From NCBI GenBank assembly GCA_029243225.1, contig JAQWSL010000017.1, forward strand, positions 1 through 45,823: a DNA stretch of 45,823 nucleotides, written 5' to 3'. Under the pieces are notes generated by a model. The model was not told where the DNA came from. It made no database searches and saw nothing but the letters and a program-made list of their open reading frames with translations. Each line of letters begins with the position of its first letter. Positions within the stretch are counted from its first letter, which is position 1. Of this stretch, positions 9,416-16,849 are shown in pieces. Origin of the DNA: Flavobacteriales bacterium. Lineage in GTDB: Bacteria; Bacteroidota; Bacteroidia; Flavobacteriales_D; Parvicellaceae. A program made the position numbers and the translations under genes.

Positions 9416-11299
9416 TTAAATTAGCTCGTAACTTCTTGCAACAAACTCAGATAGATCTTTTCCTTTTAACATTCCTTGAGAAAGCAAAGCTAGGTCAAAT
9501 GCTTGTTTTGCTAATTTTTCTTTCTCACTCTTCTTTGCGCCTAAAATTTTAGAGATAAATGAGTGATTAGCATTAATAACCAAATTATACATTTCAGGTA
9601 AATTACCCATCATTTGCATACCTCCACCACCAAGAGCTTGTTGTTCTTTCATTCTTCTCATAAACTCACTCTGTGTAATTAAAACAGGTTTTTCAGTTTC
9701 ACTTAAACTTTCAACCTGAATAGTGAATTTTTCTTTTTCAGAAATATTTTCAAAAATTGGTTTTATCTTTTCTTCCTCATCTTTTGAAAGCTTTGAAGGA
9801 ATCTCTTCATCTTTAGAGATAATATTATCTAAAGTATCAGCATCTAGTCTAGCAAATGAAACTGCAAAATCTTGCTCTGCTTTCTGAATGTAATGACTAC
9901 TTAAAGGACCATCTAGAACGACTACATCGTAACCTTTATCTTTCGCACTATTTATTAATGAATGATGTTCATCAGTATCGTGGGTGTAAAGAATTACAGT
10001 TCTGTCATTTTTATCAATTTGATTTGCCTTTATCTTTTCTTTATATTCTTCGAAAGTAAAATATTTATCATCTGTTGATTTCAACAATAAAAAGTCTTTT
10101 GCTTTTTCATTAAACTTCTCATCAGATAACATTCCGTATTGTATGAAAACCTGAATATCATCCCATTTATTTTCAAAATCGGCTCTATCATTTTTAAACA
10201 TATTTGAGAGTTTGTCAGCGACTTTTTTGGTAATGTGATTCGATATTTTTCGAACATTACTATCAGATTGAAGGTATGATCTTGATACATTTAAAGGAAT
10301 ATCTGGAGAATCAATTACACCATGAAGTAGCGTTAAAAACTCAGGCACAATATTCTCAACTGAATCGGTTATAAAAACTTGATTTGAGTAAAGTTGAATT
10401 TTATTTTTCTGAACCTCCACCTGATTCTTCAACCTTGGGAAATATAGAATTCCAGTTAAATTAAAAGGATAATCAACATTTAAGTGAATTTGAAATAAAG
10501 GATCTTCTGTGAACGGATATAATTCATTATAAAAAGATTTATAATCTTCATCTTTTAAATCAACAGGTTTTTTAATCCATGCTGGAGATGTGTTGTTGAT
10601 AATATTAGGAACATCTATTGATTCTTTTTTAACATTACCTTCTTCATCTTTCTCTCCTTTAGGATGATCTATAGATTCTTTTTTAGTGCCAAATTCAACA
10701 TCAACAGGTAAGAATTTGCAATATTTCGTAAGCACTTGATTTATTCTTGCTTCTTCTAAGTATTCTTTAGAATCTTCTGCTATAAATAAAATAATATCTG
10801 TACCTCTTTCCTTTTTATCTATATTAGTTATTTCATACTCTGGATTACCATTGGATTCCCATTGAACAGCTTGACTGCCTTTTTTAAATGATTTAGTTTG
10901 TATCTGAACCTTATCAGAAACCATAAATGACGAATAAAACCCTAAACCAAAATGTCCAATAATTGATTTTGGATCTTTATTCTTATATTTTTCTAAAAAC
11001 TCTTCAGCTCCAGAAAAGGCAACTTCATTGATGTATTTATTCACATCCTCTTCTGTCATACCAATTCCGTTATCTCTAATGGTTAAAGTTCCTGCATCAG
11101 TATCTAATATAACCTGAACCTTTAAATCACCTATTTCACCCTTAACCTCACCTACTGAAGATAGAGTTAAAAGTTTTTGAGATGCATCAACCGCATTTGA
11201 GACTAATTCTCTAACAAAGATTTCTGTATCTGAATACAAAAACTTTTTAATAATTGGAAAAATATTTTCCGTTTGTACGTTAATTGTTCCTTTTTGCAT
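9416..11299 (-). CDS. htpG: Molecular chaperone HtpG (bacterial Hsp90)
   Basis: This 627-residue protein is a dimeric ATP-dependent chaperone that remodels clients with the DnaK system. The N-terminal GHKL ATPase domain is complete: ELVSNAVDA (E31, N35, D38), the DNGIGM loop (76-81) and the lid motif GHFGLGFYSS (from 115). The middle domain contains the conserved catalytic-loop arginine region (LNVSRSYLQ). A charged insert rich in K and E (about 205-230) precedes the middle domain and may be a short linker. The C-terminal dimerisation domain ends in a conserved-looking helix (LAKQAFDLALLSQG). The start ATG gives the usual MxKGxIxVxTENIF opening. Confidence 0.97.
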   Translation of the reverse strand: MQKGTINVQTENIFPIIKKFLYSDTEIFVRELVSNAVDASQKLLTLSSVGEVKGEIGDLKVQVILDTDAGTLTIRDNGIGMTEEDVNKYINEVAFSGAEEFLEKYKNKDPKSIIGHFGLGFYSSFMVSDKVQIQTKSFKKGSQAVQWESNGNPEYEITNIDKKERGTDIILFIAEDSKEYLEEARINQVLTKYCKFLPVDVEFGTKKESIDHPKGEKDEEGNVKKESIDVPNIINNTSPAWIKKPVDLKDEDYKSFYNELYPFTEDPLFQIHLNVDYPFNLTGILYFPRLKNQVEVQKNKIQLYSNQVFITDSVENIVPEFLTLLHGVIDSPDIPLNVSRSYLQSDSNVRKISNHITKKVADKLSNMFKNDRADFENKWDDIQVFIQYGMLSDEKFNEKAKDFLLLKSTDDKYFTFEEYKEKIKANQIDKNDRTVILYTHDTDEHHSLINSAKDKGYDVVVLDGPLSSHYIQKAEQDFAVSFARLDADTLDNIISKDEEIPSKLSKDEEEKIKPIFENISEKEKFTIQVESLSETEKPVLITQSEFMRRMKEQQALGGGGMQMMGNLPEMYNLVINANHSFISKILGAKKSEKEKLAKQAFDLALLSQGMLKGKDLSEFVARSYELI

Positions 11300-11569
11300 A
11301 ATAATTAAATATTTGACAAACCTATTTCAAAGTATATGCCAATTCAAATTATGTGACATAATGTCCTAAATAAAACAATGCAATAAGTCGAATTTGTTAT
11401 TCTGTCTAAAATGATAGCTTGTTTTTTTTGATTGCGTCATAATGACAATTTACTAACCCTATATTGCTGCTGTTATTTTTCATTCAAACATATCTTTGTT
11501 AAAAAAATAAAAATACTTTTATAGGTGTATTTAACATATTAGATATTTTTACTATCATATAATTAAAGA
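11300..11569. promoter_or_regulatory. Divergent htpG/divIC intergenic region with two similar palindromes
   Basis: This 270-base gap has two inverted repeats of the same architecture, GACATAATGTC (11355-11365) and GTCATAATGAC (11436-11446), each with 5-base arms around a central A. The second is extended by outer ATTG/CAAT arms with a one-base bulge. Their centres are 81 bases apart. A -7 match TATCTTTG (11491-11498) faces the plus-strand gene. No exact -7 match was seen for htpG. Confidence 0.5.
11491..11498 (+). promoter_or_regulatory. Putative -7 element for the DivIC-like gene
   Basis: TATCTTTG fits TAnnTTTG and would give a leader of about 65 bases. No good -33 element is visible, so the call rests on the -7 match and position. 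Confidence 0.45.
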
Positions 11570-11863
11570 ATGAGAAAGACATTTAACATTATTAAAAATA
11601 AATATTTTATTTCATCCTTTGTTTTGCTTTTAATTCTTTTTGTTTTTGAAGAAACTAGTGTTTTTAGACTTTTAAAAATGAACCTTCATCAATATGAATT
11701 AATTGAGGAAAATTCAAATAAAGAGCAAGAAATTAAAAAGGTTAAAGAAAAAACAATTCAATTGACTACCAATAGAGATGAATTGGAAAAATTTGCTAGA
11801 GAAACATACTTTATGAAAAAGAAAAATGAGGTTGTCTATCTATTTGTTAATGAAGACCATTAA
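11570..11863 (+). CDS. Septum formation initiator family protein (DivIC/FtsB-like)
   Basis: The 97-residue product has a short basic cytoplasmic start, one transmembrane helix (about 14-28, SSFVLLLILFVFEET), and then a coiled-coil helix rich in E, K and N ending in the family hallmark RDELEKFARETYFMKKKNE. DivIC/FtsB proteins bind FtsL and FtsQ in the divisome and help activate septal peptidoglycan synthesis. The size and topology match. It stands alone on the plus strand, and its stop codon overlaps that of the convergent ruvX. Low similarity in this family makes exact orthology to FtsB or DivIC uncertain. Confidence 0.85.
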   Translation: MRKTFNIIKNKYFISSFVLLLILFVFEETSVFRLLKMNLHQYELIEENSNKEQEIKKVKEKTIQLTTNRDELEKFARETYFMKKKNEVVYLFVNEDH

Positions 11864-12291
11864 CTACGGTCCATTTTATATTCTTTATTTTTCAAATAAT
11901 CTTGCAACATGATAACTGCACTTACTTGATCAATCAACCCTTTATTCTGTCTTTTTTTCTTTGACATGCCACTTTTTGCTATTACCTGACTTGCCATTTT
12001 AGATGTAAATCGCTCATCAACTTCAACAACATTAATTTTAGGAAATTTTTTTTTCAAGTGTATTGTAAAGTTTCTTACCGATTCAGAACTGTCTGTGTCT
12101 TCACCTTTAAGATTTAAAGGCTTCCCTATTACAAAAGTTTCTACGTTATTGGTTATTACAAACTCCGTTAAAAATGGAATAACTTCTTTTGAATGAACTG
12201 TAGTTAATCTAGTTGCAATTAACTGCAATTCATCTGTTACAGCAAGCCCTACCCTTTTGTTCCCGTAATCTATTGCTATAACCTTCGACAT
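11860..12291 (-). CDS. ruvX: Putative pre-16S rRNA nuclease / Holliday junction resolvase (YqgF/RuvX)
   Basis: From the ATG at 12291 the product is 143 residues and begins MSKVIAIDYGNKRVGLAVTD, the conserved first strand of the RNase H-like YqgF fold, with D8 as the first catalytic acid. FVIGKPLNLKG gives the second motif and VVEVDERFTSKMA contains the third region (ERFTS). The family is proposed both as a Holliday junction resolvase and as the nuclease maturing the 5' end of 16S rRNA. An ATG at 12354 would add 21 residues without family similarity; a -7 element at 12296-12303 places transcription initiation close to 12291 and argues for the shorter form, with little or no leader. Confidence 0.93.
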   Translation of the reverse strand: MSKVIAIDYGNKRVGLAVTDELQLIATRLTTVHSKEVIPFLTEFVITNNVETFVIGKPLNLKGEDTDSSESVRNFTIHLKKKFPKINVVEVDERFTSKMASQVIAKSGMSKKKRQNKGLIDQVSAVIMLQDYLKNKEYKMDRS

Positions 12292-12295
12292 ACTA

Positions 12296-12303
12296 CAAAA
12301 ATA
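12296..12303 (-). promoter_or_regulatory. Putative -7 element for ruvX
   Basis: On the minus strand this reads TATTTTTG, an exact TAnnTTTG match, ending 4 bases before the proposed ruvX ATG. Initiation would therefore produce a leaderless or nearly leaderless message. It lies inside the longer alternative reading frame. Confidence 0.5.
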
Positions 12304-12366
12304 ATCTAATACTTTAATCTTGTTAGATTTGTTTTTGCTTATTACATTAGCCATATATTAGATTTA

Positions 12367-13182
12367 ATGGAAGAAATAAAAAAAATAATTGAAAATGCTT
12401 GGAACAATCAATCTTTACTAAAAGAAGGATCTGTAATTAAAGCTATTGAACAAGTAATTGAATTACTAGATAAAGGTAAATTAAGAATTGCTGAACCTTC
12501 TGCTAATCAATGGATTGTTAATGAATGGGTGAAAAAAGCGGTTGTTCTATATTTCCCTATTAGAAAAATGGAAACTTTTGAAGCGGGTCCTTTAGAGTTT
12601 CACGATAAAATGAAACTTAAAACAAATTATAAAGAATTGGGAATTAGAGTTGTTCCTCATGCAGTTTCTAGATACGGAGCTTTTATATCATCAGGAGTTA
12701 TTCTGATGCCATCCTATGTTAACATTGGCGCTTATGTAGATAAAGGCACAATGGTAGATACTTGGGCAACAGTTGGATCTTGCGCTCAAATAGGTAAAAA
12801 CGTTCACCTTAGTGGTGGTGTTGGTATTGGTGGTGTTCTTGAACCACTTCAAGCCTCCCCTGTCATAATAGAAGATAATGCGTTTCTAGGTTCAAGGTCA
12901 ATTGTTGTTGAAGGAGTAAGGGTTTGTAAAGGAGCTGTACTAGGGGCTAATGTTGTTTTAACAAAGTCAACCAAAATCATCGATGTAACTGAAGATGAAC
13001 CTAAATATTACAATTCAATAATTCCTGAAAGAAAAGTTGTGATTCCTGGCTCTTACACAAAATCATTTAAAGCTGGTAATTTCCAAGTACCTTGCGCACT
13101 TATTATTGGAGAAAGAAAACAAAGTACAGATCAAAAAACATCTTTAAATGATGCTTTAAGAGAATATGATGTAGCTGTTTAA
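12367..13182 (+). CDS. dapD: 2,3,4,5-tetrahydropyridine-2,6-dicarboxylate N-succinyltransferase
   Basis: DapD transfers succinyl from succinyl-CoA to tetrahydrodipicolinate in the lysine/meso-diaminopimelate pathway, in the cytoplasm. The 271-residue protein has an N-terminal helical domain and a left-handed beta-helix of hexapeptide repeats (about 105-215, for example IGAYVDKGTMVDTWATVGS and AQIGKNVHLSGGVGIGGV), followed by the conserved EDNAFLGSRSIVVEGV. Length and start agree with the family. It opens a plus-strand run with a 13-base gap to the glycosyltransferase gene, so it may head an operon with four following genes whose functions are unrelated. Confidence 0.97.
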   Translation: MEEIKKIIENAWNNQSLLKEGSVIKAIEQVIELLDKGKLRIAEPSANQWIVNEWVKKAVVLYFPIRKMETFEAGPLEFHDKMKLKTNYKELGIRVVPHAVSRYGAFISSGVILMPSYVNIGAYVDKGTMVDTWATVGSCAQIGKNVHLSGGVGIGGVLEPLQASPVIIEDNAFLGSRSIVVEGVRVCKGAVLGANVVLTKSTKIIDVTEDEPKYYNSIIPERKVVIPGSYTKSFKAGNFQVPCALIIGERKQSTDQKTSLNDALREYDVAV

Positions 13183-13195
13183 TTTTTTATGTTTT

Positions 13196-14329
13196 ATGGG
13201 ATTTAAAATAGGATACGATGCAAAAAGAGCTTATCAAAACTATACAGGTTTAGGTAACTACAGTAGGGATTTATTAAAAAATATTTTAAATAATTTCCCA
13301 GAAAATCAGTATGTTCTATATGCTCCAAAATCAACAAAAAACCCAAGATTATCATTTCTAGCTGACCATAAGAATGTTGAAACAAGGTTTCCTAACACAT
13401 CATTACATAAAACATTTAAAGGTTATTGGAGGTCGATAAACCTAGAAAAAACACTAGAAAAAGATAAAATTGATATTTTCCATGGTCTCAGCAATGAAAT
13501 GCCAAGAAGTAGACAAAGTAATATAAAATACGTTGTTACTATTCATGATTTAATATTTAAAAGATACCCTAGAAATTACCGCTCAATAGATAGGAAAATT
13601 CATAACGTTAAATTCAAATATGCAGCTAGAAACGCAGATTTAACCATTGCAATAAGTGAGCAGACTAAAAGAGATATAGTAGATTTTTACAAAATAAATC
13701 CAAATAAGATTAAGGTATTGTATCAATCTTGTCATGATAATTTCAGAAGGGAATATCCTCAAGAAGTAATTAATCATATTAAGGAGAAATTTCAATTACC
13801 AAACAACTTCATTCTTAATGTTGGGACAATTGAAACAAGGAAAAATTTAAATGCGATTTTACAAGCCATTCCAATAATGAAAAGCGACTTGCCTATTGTT
13901 GTAGTTGGAAGAAAAACAAAATATTTCAATTTCTTGAAAGTTCAGATGAAAAAACTCAAAATAGAATCTTCAAGAATACTATTTCTAAATAATGTATCTA
14001 TTGAGGAGCTTCCTTCAATATATAAACTAGCAGATTTATTTATTTACCCTTCATTATTCGAGGGTTTTGGAATCCCAATAATAGAATCATTAATTTCTGG
14101 AACTCCAGTTATAACTTCAAAAGATGGTTGTTTTACTGAAGCAGGTGGTAAAGACTCGCTTTATATTGACCCGTTAAATTATGATGAAATTGCCCATACT
14201 ATAGACAATCTACTTTCCGACACCGAGAAACAACAAATAATGGCTGCTAAAGGCAAAGAATTTGTTAAAAAATTTGATCCCAATAAATTATCTAGTGAAC
14301 TAATGGAAATCTATCAAAGTCTTATTTAG
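13196..14329 (+). CDS. GT4-type glycosyltransferase
   Basis: The 377-residue protein has the GT-B two-Rossmann fold of family GT4. The N-terminal domain opens with IGYDAKRAYQNYTGLGNYSR, including the glycine-rich acceptor-side loop. The C-terminal donor domain has the strand NVGTIETRKNL, typical for sugar-nucleotide binding, and the EX7E motif as FEGFGIPIIESL. No membrane segment or signal peptide is present, so it acts at the cytoplasmic face, probably on lipid-linked or polysaccharide precursors. The donor and acceptor cannot be told from sequence. It sits between dapD and tsaC with 2 bases before the latter, so it appears co-expressed rather than part of a surface-polysaccharide cluster. 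Confidence 0.9.
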   Translation: MGFKIGYDAKRAYQNYTGLGNYSRDLLKNILNNFPENQYVLYAPKSTKNPRLSFLADHKNVETRFPNTSLHKTFKGYWRSINLEKTLEKDKIDIFHGLSNEMPRSRQSNIKYVVTIHDLIFKRYPRNYRSIDRKIHNVKFKYAARNADLTIAISEQTKRDIVDFYKINPNKIKVLYQSCHDNFRREYPQEVINHIKEKFQLPNNFILNVGTIETRKNLNAILQAIPIMKSDLPIVVVGRKTKYFNFLKVQMKKLKIESSRILFLNNVSIEELPSIYKLADLFIYPSLFEGFGIPIIESLISGTPVITSKDGCFTEAGGKDSLYIDPLNYDEIAHTIDNLLSDTEKQQIMAAKGKEFVKKFDPNKLSSELMEIYQSLI

Positions 14330-14331
14330 TA

Positions 14332-14889
14332 ATGCAAATTTTAAATCAAGCTATAGACGTTTTAAATAATGGTGGAATTATTTTATACCCTACAGAAACA
14401 GTTTGGGGTATTGGCTGCCTTACTAATAATTCAAAATCCATAGAAAACTTATTCAAGTTGAAAAACAGAAGTAAATTGAAGAAATTTATTCTTTTATTAG
14501 GTGATGATAATAAACTTAACAGATATGTTAAAGAAGTACCCGAAGTTGCTTGGGACCTAATCGATTACTCAGAAAAACAACCAACAATAATATATCCAAA
14601 TGCAAAAAACCTTCCTGAAGTTCTAATTGCGAAAGATCAATCAATTGCCATTAGGATAATTAATTCTGGACCTTTACAACAGTTGTTGAGAAAAATAGAT
14701 TCTCCTTTAATATCAACATCAGCAAATTTATCTAATGTCCCTCCTGCCCTAAAATTGAAAGAAGTTTCAAAAGATATTTTGTCAAAAGTAGACTTCATCT
14801 TAGATTTGCCTGAAATAACTGGAACCAATCGTCCATCAGCAATAATTAAATTACAAACAAATGGTGAGGTTGAAATCATTAGAAAATAA
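14332..14889 (+). CDS. L-threonylcarbamoyladenylate synthase, TsaC/Sua5/YrdC family
   Basis: The 185-residue protein has the YrdC fold with no Sua5 extension. YPTETVWGIGC near the N-terminus, KLKNRSKLKKFILLL (the K..R nucleotide/threonine-binding stretch) and STSANLS are all present. The enzyme makes threonylcarbamoyl-AMP from threonine, bicarbonate and ATP for t6A37 in tRNAs reading ANN codons. It starts 2 bases behind the glycosyltransferase and overlaps the cca start by 29 bases, so it sits with another tRNA-processing gene. A second family member lies at 31567-32181; this copy keeps the more canonical STSAN motif and is the better candidate for the essential enzyme. Confidence 0.9.
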   Translation: MQILNQAIDVLNNGGIILYPTETVWGIGCLTNNSKSIENLFKLKNRSKLKKFILLLGDDNKLNRYVKEVPEVAWDLIDYSEKQPTIIYPNAKNLPEVLIAKDQSIAIRIINSGPLQQLLRKIDSPLISTSANLSNVPPALKLKEVSKDILSKVDFILDLPEITGTNRPSAIIKLQTNGEVEIIRK

Positions 14890-16306
14890 TTACAGTAACC
14901 ATTCGCTTATAAACACTCAAGCAATTCACTTGATTTCAGAAGTTGCTTTTGATGCTAATCAACAAGTGTATTTAATTGGCGGATACGTAAGGGATTTAAT
15001 TCTAGATAGAAAATCTGATGATCTTGACTTTGTAACTGTTGGATCTGGAATTGATTTAGCAAAAAAAGTTGGTGAAAAGTTAAAGATTAAGCAGGTCTCC
15101 TTTTTTAAAAATTTTGGTACTGCAATGATAAATTTCCAGAATAAAGAGTATCAATTTGTTGGAGCTAGAAAAGAAAGCTATAGAGAAAATTCAAGAAATC
15201 CAATTGTAGAGAATGGCACTATAGAAGATGATCAAAACAGAAGAGATTTCACCATAAATGCATTAGCCATAAGCTTAAATAAAAACGATTTTGGCCAGCT
15301 GATCGATCCTTTCAATGGTATAAATGATTTAGCTGCGAAATTAATTAAGACTCCTTTAAACCCTGATATAACTTTTTCTGACGATCCTTTAAGAATGTTA
15401 AGAGCAATTCGATTTGCTTCACAACTAAATTTTAAGATTGAAAAATTAACTTTTGAATCGATAATTAAAAATGCTAATAGAATTGAAATTATTTCTCAAG
15501 AAAGGATTACCGAAGAATTACAAAAAATCATTAAAAGCAATTCACCAAGCTATGGATTTAAATTACTTGAAAAGTGCGGTATTTTAGAAATAATATTTCC
15601 AGAATTCACCAAACTAAAAGGTGTTGAAATAATAAATGGCAAAGGACATAAAGATAATTTTTATCACACTTTAACAGTGTTAGACAACATTGTACCATTT
15701 TCAAAGAACAACGTATGGTTAAGATGGAGTGCATTACTTCATGATATAGCGAAACCACCTACTAAACGATTTAGTAAAAAAAGTGGGTGGACATTTCATG
15801 GTCATGAAGATAAAGGAGCAAGAATGGTTCCTCACATATTTAAAAATTTAAAATTACCTCTAGACAATAAAATGAAATATGTCCAGAAACTCGTTCAGCT
15901 TCATTTAAGGCCGATTGCATTAACAAAAGAAGAAATAACAGATTCAGCCATAAGAAGGTTACTATTTGATGCTGGTGATGATCTTGAAGATTTAATGAAA
16001 CTATGTAGAGCCGACATAACTTCAAAGAATAAGGATAAGGTTAAAAAATATTTACAAAGATTTGATGATGTTGAGTCTAAATTAAAAACTTTAGAAGATC
16101 AAGATAAAATTAGAAATTGGCAGCCCCCTATTTCTGGTGAAGAAATAATGAATACTTTTGGTATTAAACCATCAAAAGAAGTTGGCATATTAAAACACGC
16201 AATAAAAGAAGCAATCCTTGATGGTGTAGTTAAGAACAATCATGAAGATGCCTATAATTTCATCCTTAAAAAAGGCATGGAACTGGGACTTAAAATTAAA
16301 AAATGA
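14861..16306 (+). CDS. cca: CCA tRNA nucleotidyltransferase / poly(A) polymerase family, with HD domain
   Basis: This 481-residue class II nucleotidyltransferase carries GGYVRDLIL and the catalytic DLD (D54, D56), then RRDFTINALA, the RNA-binding signature DDPLRMLRAIRFASQLNF, and a C-terminal HD phosphohydrolase domain with RWSALLHDIAKP and FHGHEDKGA. It would repair or add the 3' CCA end of tRNA; the HD domain may trim 2',3'-cyclic phosphate. The start ATG lies 29 bases inside tsaC; this gives about ten residues more than I expect, and a TTG three codons later is another option. It ends in an ATGA overlap with the following gene. Confidence 0.93.
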   Translation: MVRLKSLENNYSNHSLINTQAIHLISEVAFDANQQVYLIGGYVRDLILDRKSDDLDFVTVGSGIDLAKKVGEKLKIKQVSFFKNFGTAMINFQNKEYQFVGARKESYRENSRNPIVENGTIEDDQNRRDFTINALAISLNKNDFGQLIDPFNGINDLAAKLIKTPLNPDITFSDDPLRMLRAIRFASQLNFKIEKLTFESIIKNANRIEIISQERITEELQKIIKSNSPSYGFKLLEKCGILEIIFPEFTKLKGVEIINGKGHKDNFYHTLTVLDNIVPFSKNNVWLRWSALLHDIAKPPTKRFSKKSGWTFHGHEDKGARMVPHIFKNLKLPLDNKMKYVQKLVQLHLRPIALTKEEITDSAIRRLLFDAGDDLEDLMKLCRADITSKNKDKVKKYLQRFDDVESKLKTLEDQDKIRNWQPPISGEEIMNTFGIKPSKEVGILKHAIKEAILDGVVKNNHEDAYNFILKKGMELGLKIKK

Positions 16307-16845
16307 AAGCTTACAAGTTTAGAGTTGTCATAGATACAGATGAAGATGTTTTTAGAGATATTGTAATTCTAGAAAATCAAAATTTCGAAGATTTACATTT
16401 TGCTGTTATTCATGCTTTTGGTTTTGAAGGAGATCAAATGGCTTCTTTTTACATGAGTAATGAAGAATGGGAAAAGGGTGAAGAAATTGGATTAATGGAC
16501 ATGTCTTTTGGAGATGAAAAAGGACCAAAAAACATGAAATCGACTCAAATAGAATCTCAAATAGAATCTAAACATCAAAAAATCTTATATGTCTATGACT
16601 TTTTAAAAATGTGGATTTTCTATTTAGAATTAATTGAAACAAACAAAGAAGACTCTAATTATGCTTACCCTCATGTTACTTTAAATTTTGGAGAATCTCC
16701 AGATGAAAACTCGAAAATGATTCCAGATTTAACTGATGGAATGACTCATGAAAAATCTTTAGAAGACGACATAAACGATGTTTTTAATGAATTCAATGAA
16801 GATGAATTTGGAAGTTTCGACAACATTGATGATTATGATTTTTAA
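16303..16845 (+). CDS. Plasmid pRiA4b ORF-3-like protein (PF07929 type)
   Basis: The 180-residue protein opens with YKFRVVIDTDEDVFRDIVI and LHFAVIHAFGFEGDQMASFY, the beta-alpha arrangement of the pRiA4b ORF-3/IS1096 TnpR-like domain, followed by YVYDFLKMWIFYLEL. The name comes from mobile elements but most chromosomal members are stand-alone proteins of unknown role. There is no transposase here, so it should not be read as a mobile gene. The last 30 residues are highly acidic and end in DDYDF. Its ATG overlaps the cca stop by four bases, implying translational coupling with tRNA maturation. It is convergent with the next gene, with a gap of only four bases. Confidence 0.85.
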   Translation: MKAYKFRVVIDTDEDVFRDIVILENQNFEDLHFAVIHAFGFEGDQMASFYMSNEEWEKGEEIGLMDMSFGDEKGPKNMKSTQIESQIESKHQKILYVYDFLKMWIFYLELIETNKEDSNYAYPHVTLNFGESPDENSKMIPDLTDGMTHEKSLEDDINDVFNEFNEDEFGSFDNIDDYDF

Positions 16846-16849
16846 ATCA

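Noticed and set aside
12292-12354. 21-residue N-terminal extension of RuvX
   Set aside because: The conserved first strand begins at MSKVIAIDYG and a -7 element lies inside the extension.
16303-16845. Mobile element inferred from the pRiA4b ORF-3/IS1096 name
   Set aside because: There is no transposase, terminal repeat or target duplication, and the gene overlaps cca by four bases like an ordinary operon member.
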